From: Saccharomyces uvarum
Lineage: Eukaryota > Ascomycota > Saccharomycetes > Saccharomycetales > Saccharomycetaceae
NCBI GenBank assembly: GCA_947243795.1
Contig: OX365942.1
Span: forward strand, 434,001-498,000
Length of the DNA: 64,000 bases
Direction: 5' to 3'
A model generated the notes under the pieces. That model did no database searches. It had not been told where the DNA came from and worked only from the letters and a program-made list of their open reading frames with translations. Both the position numbers and the translations under genes were made by a program. The first letter of the stretch is position 1, and the number at the start of each line of letters is the position of its first letter. Positions 11,940 through 20,694 of this stretch are shown piece by piece.

Positions 11940-13139
11940 CTATTCTCTGGAAATTTTTTGGAGATTCTTGGGGTCAACAAGTACTCTAAGGTTGGGATTA
12001 GGTTTTCGGTATATATCCAGGTGCGCAGGACGCTTCTTACGCTTGAAACTTCGAACAAACTTCTTTGATCCTCTAGCAATTCGATCAATAATGTTGCATC
12101 TTTTTTGGCTCTGACTGGACCTTTCTGGATCCACAGGTGAACCAATACTATCTCGGACTTCCGTTGGTCGTTGAGTTACTTCTATATGTTTCAACACTTC
12201 TCTTTGAGGCAAGTCCCGGTCAGAAAATCCCGTGCCTGTATGTGTGCTATCCTTTGTTCCTGAACTAGGTTTGGTTGTCGTGGGTGATACGGTGTACCGC
12301 TCGAACTTCTCTATTAACGTTGTTAACTCCTTTATTTTCTCTGTGATCTCTTGGCGATCTCTCCATAGCTTAACTTCGTGCAAATATTGCGCATCAGTTG
12401 CGTGTAACTCTGATGCAAATGGCATATGTTCCACAGAAGTATCTTGTTCTTTAGGATTTGACGGTGCTTGCTCTTCCAATGACAAATTTTCGGCTAATAA
12501 AGCTTTCTTTTCATTTCCAGCGAGTACGTGATTATAGAGATGACCAACTTGGTCATTAATGTTATTATCATTAGAGCTTTCCCTAAAGTGGGAATCTGCA
12601 CTTTTCGTGTTTCTACATTTTGAGCGCCATGTCGCTGATGTGGGAATATTATCAGATTGTAATAAATCAATATCATTATGACTTAAATCTTGATTCATGA
12701 TTGCCTTCTTTTTGGCTAAAGCTCTGGCCACAAACATGTCCTTTGTTTCGTTCGGGAGGTGTTCCCATAGAGAATTAACCCTGCTATAGTATTCTTCACC
12801 CGATAAGTAACATATAAATTCATTAAAAGACTCATTGTTTAGTTGTGTTGCCTTATTAGAGCCGGCACTATAACAGCTCGATAGTGATAAGCTTCTGTTT
12901 ATGTTATGCACCGAACTTCTCCTCTTACTACTATTCACAGCATTATATGATACAGACCGTTTTAAAGCCCGATTCATCTTTTCTTGCATTAACTCTTGGC
13001 ATTCTAAGCACAATAGTTTCTCATGCAACTCACATGGCTCTTTTTCTTCTTTTATAGAAACATCAGTAGCGCTTAGCCTTTGAATGGAACTTTTCTTTGT
13101 TGCAGAAGAGTGATGGGCGTATATTGAAGTTCTTTGCAT
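11940..13139 (-). CDS. Unrecognised 399-codon reading frame between PPE1 and PTC7
   Basis: I do not recognise this gene, and from memory S. cerevisiae has no annotated gene between PPE1 and PTC7. The frame is open from 13169 (TTG, directly after a stop); the first ATG is at 13139, giving 399 residues. A 399-codon open frame is very unlikely by chance in AT-rich DNA. Visible features are a possible metal-binding cluster Cys36-x2-His39-x4-Cys44-x2-Cys47, Ser/Arg-rich runs near 60-95, a predicted helical stretch around 105-148 (with Trp125), an Asn/Asp/Ser-rich linker, a likely coiled coil at about 250-282, and a strongly basic tail near 358-371. Just upstream, in another frame, lies a membrane-helix segment that may be its original N-terminus (see 13073-13390). 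It may be a gene lost in S. cerevisiae, or a recent pseudogene here. Function unknown. Confidence 0.6.
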   Translation of the reverse strand: MQRTSIYAHHSSATKKSSIQRLSATDVSIKEEKEPCELHEKLLCLECQELMQEKMNRALKRSVSYNAVNSSKRRSSVHNINRSLSLSSCYSAGSNKATQLNNESFNEFICYLSGEEYYSRVNSLWEHLPNETKDMFVARALAKKKAIMNQDLSHNDIDLLQSDNIPTSATWRSKCRNTKSADSHFRESSNDNNINDQVGHLYNHVLAGNEKKALLAENLSLEEQAPSNPKEQDTSVEHMPFASELHATDAQYLHEVKLWRDRQEITEKIKELTTLIEKFERYTVSPTTTKPSSGTKDSTHTGTGFSDRDLPQREVLKHIEVTQRPTEVRDSIGSPVDPERSSQSQKRCNIIDRIARGSKKFVRSFKRKKRPAHLDIYRKPNPNLRVLVDPKNLQKISRE

Positions 13140-13390
13140 TCTAGAAACTTGTGCAAATAGTCCTTCCAATCACTAGAAGGCTTTGATAAGCGCAATAAGA
13201 TCACGCCAGTCAAAGAGAGGACACCAGCAATATTCAGGATTATGTGAATTAGTATATAGATTCCCTTATCCCAACGTTCACTTAGAGCAACCTGCTTCAA
13301 AGTGAATCGGAAGTGTATCGTTTTCGCATTTTTACTGTATTTTCGCAACTCGTCATATTCCTCTCATAAAAGAACTTGCCAATCAACCAT
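13073..13390 (-). pseudogene. Possible disrupted N-terminal part of the unnamed gene, with a membrane helix
   Basis: An ATG at 13390 opens a frame (MVDWQVLL) that meets a TGA at 13366-13364 and then stays open, without another ATG, to 13073. After the TGA it encodes a charged segment, then a hydrophobic stretch of about 22 residues (YILIHIILNIAGVLSLTGVI) that looks like a membrane anchor, then SSDWKDYLHKF. It overlaps the 399-codon frame by 97 bases in a different phase. Joining the two needs one readthrough and a -1 (or +2) shift, or two mutations. I looked for intron signals: a TACTAAT occurs near 13254, but there is no good 5' splice site upstream. A damaged host gene is the simplest reading; a sequencing error is possible. 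Confidence 0.4.
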
Positions 13391-13589
13391 TCTTCGCTAC
13401 TATTGTATCTGTAACACGGATAGAATTCGGGCGCAATGGAGATGGCACGTACTATATTTACTTCTTGGCTTGTTTCAGTTATGTTTCATTCCGATGAATG
13501 TGAACGCGAGCTTTATTTGACACATAACAAATGGAAAATACACGATTGGTGCATGCTGATCTGGGAATGAAACAACAAAGCCACCAAAG

Positions 13590-14714
13590 ATGTTTGCGAA
13601 CGTTGGATTTAGGACTTTGAGAACCTCCAGGGGTTCCATTTATGGTATGTTTGTTATTTTGCTCTTAGGTGTGCTTATTGCCAATTTCACTGGACATTTA
13701 CTAATCGACTCAGAGTCCAATATTTCTCGTATTATAGGGTCCTGTAGCCAAGTTATCAATTTTTCCAAAAGGACCTTCTATTCAAGTGCCAAAGATGGTT
13801 ATCAATCGAACGGTAGTAATGGTGACGGATATAGTGCCAATGCACAAACAGGCCCATTCACTTATAAGACCGCCGTTGCTTTCCAGCCAAAGGACAGAGA
13901 CGATCAGATATACCAAAAACTAAAGGAATCCATTAAATCACCTACGGGAGAAGACAACTATTTCACTACATCAAATAACATTCACGATATTTTTGCTGGT
14001 GTTGCAGACGGTGTTGGGGGATGGGCTGAACACGGGTATGATTCCAGTGCCATTTCAAGAGAACTGTGTAAAAAAATGGGCGAAATAAGTACTGCGTTGG
14101 CGGAAAACTCATTTAAGGAAACACATTTAACACCAAAGAACATTATTGACGCTGCCTATACCAGAATTAAGGATGAAAAAATAGTAAAAGTAGGCGGTAC
14201 AACAGCCATTATGGCCCATTTCCCACCCAATGGTAAGTTGCAAGTGGCCAACTTGGGTGATTCCTGGTGCGGTGTCTTTAGAGACTCCAAACTTGTGTTC
14301 CAAACAGAGTTCCAAACTGTTGGGTTTAATGCACCTTATCAGTTGTCTATTATACCGGAAAAAATGTTGAAAGAGGCTGAAAGAAAAGGCAGTAAATATA
14401 TTCTGAACACCCCCGCCGATGCTGATGAGTATACTTTCCAATTAGAAAAAAATGATATAGTTATGTTAGCTACCGACGGTGTAACTGATAATATTGCCAC
14501 AGATGACATTGAGCTTTTTTTAAAAGATAATGCTGCCAGGACAAGAGACGAGCTGCAGCTGTTGTCACAGGAATTTGTGAAAAACGTTGTCAGTTTAAGT
14601 AAGGATCCTAACTACCCTAGCGTTTTTGCCCAAGCAATTTCTAAATTAACTGGCAAAAACTACAGTGGTGGTAAAGAAGACGATATCACTGTAGTTGTTG
14701 TAAGAGTCGACTAA
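13590..14714 (+). CDS. PTC7: PP2C-type protein phosphatase Ptc7 (intron-containing)
   Basis: Ptc7 is a type 2C phosphatase. In S. cerevisiae the spliced form is mitochondrial and activates coenzyme Q synthesis (via Coq7), while the unspliced form has a membrane helix and sits in the nuclear envelope. Exon 1 is 13590-13644 and exon 2 is 13738-14714, giving 343 residues when spliced. The 93-nt intron has no stop and keeps frame, so retention yields 374 residues. PP2C metal-site motifs are intact: ADGVGGWAEHG, KVGGTTAIM, NLGDSWCGV, LATDGVTDN and the final KEDDITVVVV. The N-terminus of the spliced form is basic and presequence-like (RTLRTSRGS). It is convergent with NMD2, 152 bp between stops. 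Confidence 0.96.
   Translation: MFANVGFRTLRTSRGSIYGMFVILLLGVLIANFTGHLLIDSESNISRIIGSCSQVINFSKRTFYSSAKDGYQSNGSNGDGYSANAQTGPFTYKTAVAFQPKDRDDQIYQKLKESIKSPTGEDNYFTTSNNIHDIFAGVADGVGGWAEHGYDSSAISRELCKKMGEISTALAENSFKETHLTPKNIIDAAYTRIKDEKIVKVGGTTAIMAHFPPNGKLQVANLGDSWCGVFRDSKLVFQTEFQTVGFNAPYQLSIIPEKMLKEAERKGSKYILNTPADADEYTFQLEKNDIVMLATDGVTDNIATDDIELFLKDNAARTRDELQLLSQEFVKNVVSLSKDPNYPSVFAQAISKLTGKNYSGGKEDDITVVVVRVD
13645..13737 (+). other. PTC7: PTC7 intron, translatable when retained
   Basis: The 5' splice site is GTATGT (13645-13650), the branch site TACTAAT (13699-13705, last base off the usual C) and the 3' splice site TAG (13735-13737). Length is 93 nt, a multiple of three with no in-frame stop. 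It encodes a hydrophobic stretch (MFVILLLGVLIANF), so retention inserts a membrane helix. A CAG at 13711-13713 is only 9 nt from the branch adenine and is probably too close to be used. Confidence 0.93.
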
Positions 14715-14866
14715 CGAATCGTTGTTCGTTTTATTCACAAGAACTGTAAATATAATTCGGGCATCATAAACTGTACTATATAGAAGCAAACAGCTATTTA
14801 ACAGTGCTAAGATTAAGTGTGCATATATAGTAAAAATTAAACAAACTATATTCGCAAGCAATTCTC

Positions 14867-17800
14867 TCAATCAAAAGAGCGTTTCAAGACAATTCTTTTA
14901 ATTTTGTCTCGTTCAGTCTTCAACTTTTCCTCTTCTTCAAGAACATCAGAAACAAACTTCACATCTGTTGGCAACTGTAAAACTCTTGATTGTGTTTTCT
15001 TACCACTTTTGGTCAAAAACGTAAATGCAATTCTCTTTGGTTTAGATGATTTTTGGTCAGCTTCCACGTTTGATGAAGGCTCTTCATTCTTTTTCAATAA
15101 TAAGGGTTTTTGTACATTGAATGGTTTCGATATTACTGGTATTTTGTTGACAACAATCTTTTCACTCTTTCTCGCATCCATGGATTCTTGCATCATTTGT
15201 TGAAATTGCCTTTCTAATTCTTCTTCCGCCTTTCTTTCTTCGTCATCCTTCAATTTCTTTTCGTACTCTTCATACATTCTTTTCATTTCAATATCTCTAT
15301 CCGCATCAAGGTCACCACCATACTCCATATCTGAATCGCTATCTTCATCGTCATCGTCATCGTCTTCATCGTCATCGTCTTCATCGTCTTCATCGTCGTC
15401 ATCGTCTTCTTCGTCGTCATCTTCACTTTCTTCTCGTTTTTCTTCGCATTTCCCTGACGTAGACTCATTATATGGTGCACTTGTCTCCACGTCTTCGTCT
15501 TCTCCAAGTAAATCAACACCATCATCATTTTCATCATCGTCCTCCTCGTCATCTTCACCAATTACCTCGACGGAGGCTACGGCTTCTTTGCTTGCGGCGA
15601 ATCCTTCGGACTCAGTGCCTTTGCTTTTCGTAGAGTCTAATGATTTCAGTAAACTTTCCAGTCTTGAAGCACTTTCCGCCAGGTTCTCCGATCTTTCAAA
15701 CTTGGAATTGTCGAAAATACTTTCATATTTTTTAAAAGTATTTGATACCCTGAACTGTGTCTCCTTGGGTAGAGGCTGTTCCTTGGTAAAAATGTAGTAT
15801 TCCAAGAACCTTAACAAAACTTTGCATTTTTTAGTAAATGCTGCTGGTGTCCTATTGGTATTCAGTAGAATCGTAGTCACCAATTGAATTCTGAAATAGT
15901 TATTAGGTAAATCTGAATCGTTCAAATAGAAAGGGTTGGGCTGATTATTTATATGACCAAACCTGATAATGTGATAAATTGTATCTAACAAAACGTCGGA
16001 CTTTATCATTTCATAATTGAAAATTTCGGTCAAATATCTCACGTTCGAAACTCTATGCATATTTTGTCCATAATCGTTGACTTCTAAACCGCGCTCAATA
16101 TTCTCCAATATTTGGTCTATACATCTGATAACAAAGTCACGATGGTAACTGTATAAACCACCTAAAACTTTGGTTAAAAGTGGAATGTTTTGATAACTCA
16201 CCTTATGTGGCTTCGAAAACAGAGAGAATAGTGTTTTCTGGATAGCCGGATCTGTCCAGTGGGCTTTACGAACTAGCTTAACAATATGTTTGAAATCCAG
16301 GTTATTAAGTTCGCTTCTGATTAAGATGCGGTAGAACTGTTGTTCTGGTGTTAATGTTCTTATCGTCACATTTAAAGACTTAACAGAAGGTGGATAAAGT
16401 AGGGTGATTATGTTTTCCAAGGCACCTTTCATGTTCATGTTCAATTGCCTGTCGTTTTTCTTGTCTTTGATTAATTGAACCATTTTCTCCATTAATTCCT
16501 TATATTCTGGTTTATTTAGCAGAAATTTTCCTGAATGTTCCAATAAAATGGTCAAAATTTCTACATTATTTGGAACTTGCATATTCATGATTAATGTTCT
16601 AATCTTATGGAAAATCATAAATGACGGTATCAATAGGAATTTGATCATTTCACTGAAGAAGATGATGTTTTTTACATTAATCTTATTTGAGTGCAATTGG
16701 TTCCTGAAACCATTGTCTAGGTAATTAATAAATTCTGCAACAATTTCAGGCATGTATTTACTGTTTGTTGCAATAAATCTAGAATATATCGACAGCTTGC
16801 TCCAGTCTTGTGTTTCCATGAAAAATTTCAATATTCGATTTCTTGTGGCTTTATTGTCCAAATGAGACGACCAGTATCTATTTGAGAGCTCATCTATTAT
16901 ATCTTTAGAATCAGCCATTTCCAAATCTGTGAAAAATAAATTAATATTCTTGGAGTTTGAATTTGAGTCTCTTTCTAACTTAATGGCCAGTGATTCTTCC
17001 ACGGTTTTAGAGATATCTGGTAAAATTTCGTAAAATTTTCTTATTTCTTCGTTTTCCCACAATCTTTGGTTGGGTGGTAAAACCTGGTTTGTGATCATGG
17101 GAGAAGCTACTTCATCCATGTCTTCATCAGAAGCCCCTTCGAGGTCTGGCGTTTCTAGTTTGAAGAATTCTCCCAGAGTTATGGTGGAGCTCTTAAACCT
17201 ATTGAATATCGAAATTATCTCGTCGTACTCTTCTATGTATTCGTCTCTCAATTTACCTGTTCTTATTTGACATTTCTGGTGTTCTCTCTGTAGTTTATTC
17301 ACCTTTTTATGCAGTTCTGCGGCTCTAGAAAACGTGGCATCTACAAAGATCTTGAACAAAGACTGTACAGTACATTTCAAATTCGCGTCAGATATCAAGT
17401 CATCCCAAGAGTCATCATCGTCATGAAAAAAGGGTGTGAATTTCTTGATAAACGCAGTAGCGATGGTGGTTGTGAAACCCAACTTAAACTTGTAGTTGAG
17501 TATTTCCTTTAGGATACTAAATAATAGGGGCTCTTTTTTGCTAACTTTTCTCTGCAGGAAATTAGGTATAGCGTCCTTTGATTCAACGTCGCCCAGTGAT
17601 CTAAAAACACCTACTAAATAAAGCTCAGCAAATACACGAAGATTACCCTTGATCTTGTTTATCCTCTGCAGCTCATCTCTTTCAGAATCAACATCAACAG
17701 AAGGATTTTCAAAAGTCTGTAGAAATGCGCCCAAGAGAGGACCAGTAAACTGGCTATTGAATCTTTGATGAAGTCCACTTATGATCTCAACAGCGGCAAT

Positions 17801-18181
17801 AACGTCGTCGTTTTTGTTTGGCACGTTCAGAAGACACTCAGTTACGGTTACTATTATTTCTGAAAGATACTTCTCCAAAGAGGCCTCACTCAAGTCCTTC
17901 AGCAATGAGACTTCCGAACCCTTCACAAATCCCTTCTTTAATTTTTTGATAAAACCGGTGTTTCTCTTTATGCTTGAATCTAGTTTCTTATTTTTCAATG
18001 GGAAGACTTCTTCGCCATTCCAGGCTCGCGTATTCAAGTCGTGTAATTCCCTTTTCCTTCCATCCTAGTAACATGTAATTGGCATTGTAATCTCAGAACC
18101 AATAAATAAGTTAGTACAAAGCCCTAAGAGAAAAAAAAAAATCGATCTGGCAATAATGTCAAAACTCAAACATACGTCCAT
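14867..18181 (-). CDS. NMD2: Nonsense-mediated decay factor Nmd2/Upf2 (intron-containing)
   Basis: Nmd2 (Upf2) bridges Upf1 and Upf3 in nonsense-mediated mRNA decay. Exon 1 is only 6 nt (18176-18181, ATG GAC); exon 2 is 14867-18064 and begins GAT GGA. The joined product starts MDDGRKRELHDLNTRAW and has 1067 residues, against about 1089 in S. cerevisiae, with the difference mostly in the acidic tract. Three MIF4G-type helical domains occupy roughly the first three quarters. A long Asp/Glu run (coded around 15330-15420) precedes the conserved C-terminal Upf1-binding region. The minus-strand frame without splicing has no ATG near its start, which supports the intron. It is convergent with PTC7. 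Confidence 0.96.
18065..18175 (-). other. NMD2: NMD2 intron
   Basis: On the minus strand the intron starts with GTATGT (18175-18170), has the branch site TACTAAC (18116-18110) and ends with TAG (18067-18065). Length is 111 nt. All three signals are canonical. It follows a first exon of just two codons. Confidence 0.93.
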
Positions 18182-18796
18182 AGTTTCTATCCGATTTATT
18201 ATTAGTACAGCTCCAATATGTACTTATCTAAACATCTAAATAGATCTCTACCGCTCATATCAAAGTAGAACTAGCTTTAATAGCCATGTCTAATCCATAA
18301 TTGAGTGTAATTTTTCACTGATGCCAAAAAACTTGAAAAAGACCCCAAGCCCTAGACATTCGTATAGAGTGATATATATTATAATGACCTAACATCTAAA
18401 GATATTACCCTATTAAAAATGGTGATCCAAAACGTAAGACCTATAAAAAAGTCCAAAATGACCTATATAGTATACCAAGCCCTAAAATATTCACGAAGAA
18501 CATAAGAGAGGTTATACTAGCACACTATTTGAAAGAGACCTATCTTTCATGAGGGGGGAACTTACCTGAATGTTTGCGTTTCGTTTAGTAGCTGCATCTT
18601 GGCTCAATGATTGGCATTGTCTATTACAACTTAGAGGCCTATGTGAAAAATAGCGATATTTGCGATGACCGAACCGAGCGTATAACAATGAAAATCGACC
18701 AGGAGACGAAGTAAGGGAAAAGACTTTACTTCAATAGTTGTGTTAACCAGAGCTGCGCTAGAAAGGGACGCTGTAGACAGATAATTGGCCAGCGGG
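18182..18796. other. NMD2-YHR078W divergent intergenic region
   Basis: This 615-bp AT-rich region lies between divergent genes. No gene is supported. The phrase AAGCCCTA recurs near 18117, 18349 and 18477, with nearby ATGACCTA at about 18385 and 18459, suggesting an old, degraded repeat or repeated regulatory words. Confidence 0.4.
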
Positions 18797-20455
18797 ATGG
18801 AGGCGCCTATTATGTTTTTAGTGCTTTCCGTATCCGGAGTGTTCATGTACAAGTGGTCTTACGAAAAGCTCTGGTTCAAAGTGGGCTCTTTATTTGACAT
18901 CATATCAACTTCCTCGAGGAAAAATGCCTATTCTTTGACAAGCAAATGGGAAACCGGCTCAAACGAAAATGCGTCCAGTATGGGTAATTTCATCAATAAA
19001 TTTTACACAGAATATTCCTTGCCCTCTCATAAAGTCCTACAATCTCTGCGAGTTCTTTTTTCATTAGCGATGATGACATATACGGTAACGATAGAAATTA
19101 TCCTATGGCAAATCAAGGTAGCTGATATGCAAAAAGAAGTCACCTTTATAACAACTTGGGTGTGGCCCCTGACAGCTATCATCCTATCGTTCATCTTGAT
19201 TTTACTCCAGCCATTCTTCATTATTATATCCTTATTGAATAAGTTTTACAATGACAAGTTTGATATCGACCGATTGATCATAGTGACTAGTATTGCTTTG
19301 TCAATTCTCATTGCAATTCTAAGCTATATCAATATCGGACCATTTCAATACACGAAAAATATTTTAACCAGATTGTCCATAGGAGGTGTCACAGTCATGG
19401 CCGCCCTTTCTGGGTTGGCCACTGTTTCAAGTTTGTACTATAATTTTTTGGTTATATGGCATAAGATACGTAACACTTCAATGTCAGACCCCAAGTTTAG
19501 AAACATAAACAACAACAATAACAGTAAATCCCTGTTATGGACAACAGACACCTACATAAAAGAAAGAATTCAAGATTATGAGCATAACATTGAACAAAAT
19601 GTGCAAATACTAACACGATTAGAGGACGGGCCAAATGGAGCAAACTCAACTTTTAAAGCACAGTTGGTGGAAAAGATTGCTTGGTATCAATTATCACTGG
19701 GGAAATTGGAGATATTGCTACAGCAGTCTCCGCAGGTAAGGACTTTTAAGAAAGTCTTTGAGATTGGCTTTATCATATACTGTCTTCATAAGCTAATAAT
19801 AACGTTTTTGAAAAGAATACCCCACATCATATATCACTCGTTCAAATATCCCGATGACTACGAATATGAGAATTTCAGTGAAAATGCGGCATCGGACCCT
19901 TTAGCAATCACTTTAGCAAACATTCTGGACTTTTTGTTCTTTAGATTCAATTATCAACATGATCTCGATTCTTTGACCAAGCAAATATCGTTATTTTTGT
20001 CAATTTCCCTTTTTCTTTGTTGTCTCTCTGCGGTCAGTACCACCATCTCATACGTTGTGACCCTTTTGCCTGTAAAGTTCCAAATTCTTGCACTATTTGC
20101 CATGCAAAATGATGATACTGGTGATGTACTTCCAGAATATGCTGATAACTCTAATTATAAGGGGAAAAGGGAGAGTTCCTCCTACCAACAGAAAGGAATA
20201 TCTTTAATAAAGAACTTAGTGGTATCAGAGCTAACTGGTGTTTACGTTCTGGCCACGTCGTTAATGATTCGGTCCCATCTTCCCTTTGAAGTATCACAAA
20301 GATTGAAGGAATTATTGGGTGAAAAATTCACCGTTCCAAACATTGTTATAGATTCCTGGTTTGATGAGGTTTACGCTTTTGCATGCATATTTACTTTCAT
20401 TTGCATAAGAATTGCAGAGCGGAAACTTTCTACTAAGAAAGTTAGTGTTGAATAA
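18797..20455 (+). CDS. YHR078W: Multi-pass membrane protein of the GPHR/ABA-GPCR-like family
   Basis: The protein has 552 residues from the ATG at 18797, the S. cerevisiae YHR078W length; the frame is open from a TTG at 18785 but the ATG fits better. Hydrophobic segments lie near 5-20, 90-112, 120-150, 165-190 and 195-220, followed by a long Asn-rich and charged loop (about 225-315) and more membrane helices towards the C-terminus. This large central loop, and the segment reading GGVTVMAALSGLATV before it, resemble the Golgi pH regulator (GPHR/GPR89) family. The yeast gene has no settled function; it has been described as osmotically responsive. The family link is my inference from topology and motif. 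Confidence 0.9.
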   Translation: MEAPIMFLVLSVSGVFMYKWSYEKLWFKVGSLFDIISTSSRKNAYSLTSKWETGSNENASSMGNFINKFYTEYSLPSHKVLQSLRVLFSLAMMTYTVTIEIILWQIKVADMQKEVTFITTWVWPLTAIILSFILILLQPFFIIISLLNKFYNDKFDIDRLIIVTSIALSILIAILSYINIGPFQYTKNILTRLSIGGVTVMAALSGLATVSSLYYNFLVIWHKIRNTSMSDPKFRNINNNNNSKSLLWTTDTYIKERIQDYEHNIEQNVQILTRLEDGPNGANSTFKAQLVEKIAWYQLSLGKLEILLQQSPQVRTFKKVFEIGFIIYCLHKLIITFLKRIPHIIYHSFKYPDDYEYENFSENAASDPLAITLANILDFLFFRFNYQHDLDSLTKQISLFLSISLFLCCLSAVSTTISYVVTLLPVKFQILALFAMQNDDTGDVLPEYADNSNYKGKRESSSYQQKGISLIKNLVVSELTGVYVLATSLMIRSHLPFEVSQRLKELLGEKFTVPNIVIDSWFDEVYAFACIFTFICIRIAERKLSTKKVSVE

Positions 20456-20694
20456 TGCAAACCGTTTATTAATATTCAATGTTTTTAAAGTATATTTTTA
20501 TAGAATTAAGTGTATCTGTCATGTAGTTGGTTTATTTAAGAAAAAAAAATTTTAAAATGTGAAGTAGATTCATGAATAAGTAGAACTTTTTTCATGTATG
20601 CAAAGGCGAAAAAATATAGATAATCAACGGTTGTGAGTAAATAGACCCCGAAGGCTTCAAATAACCCAAAAAAGAAGCGAGGTCTTATGATATT

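Noticed and set aside
13711-13713. CAG as the PTC7 3' splice site
   Set aside because: Only 9 nt from the branch adenine; the TAG at 13735 gives the 93-nt intron known for PTC7.
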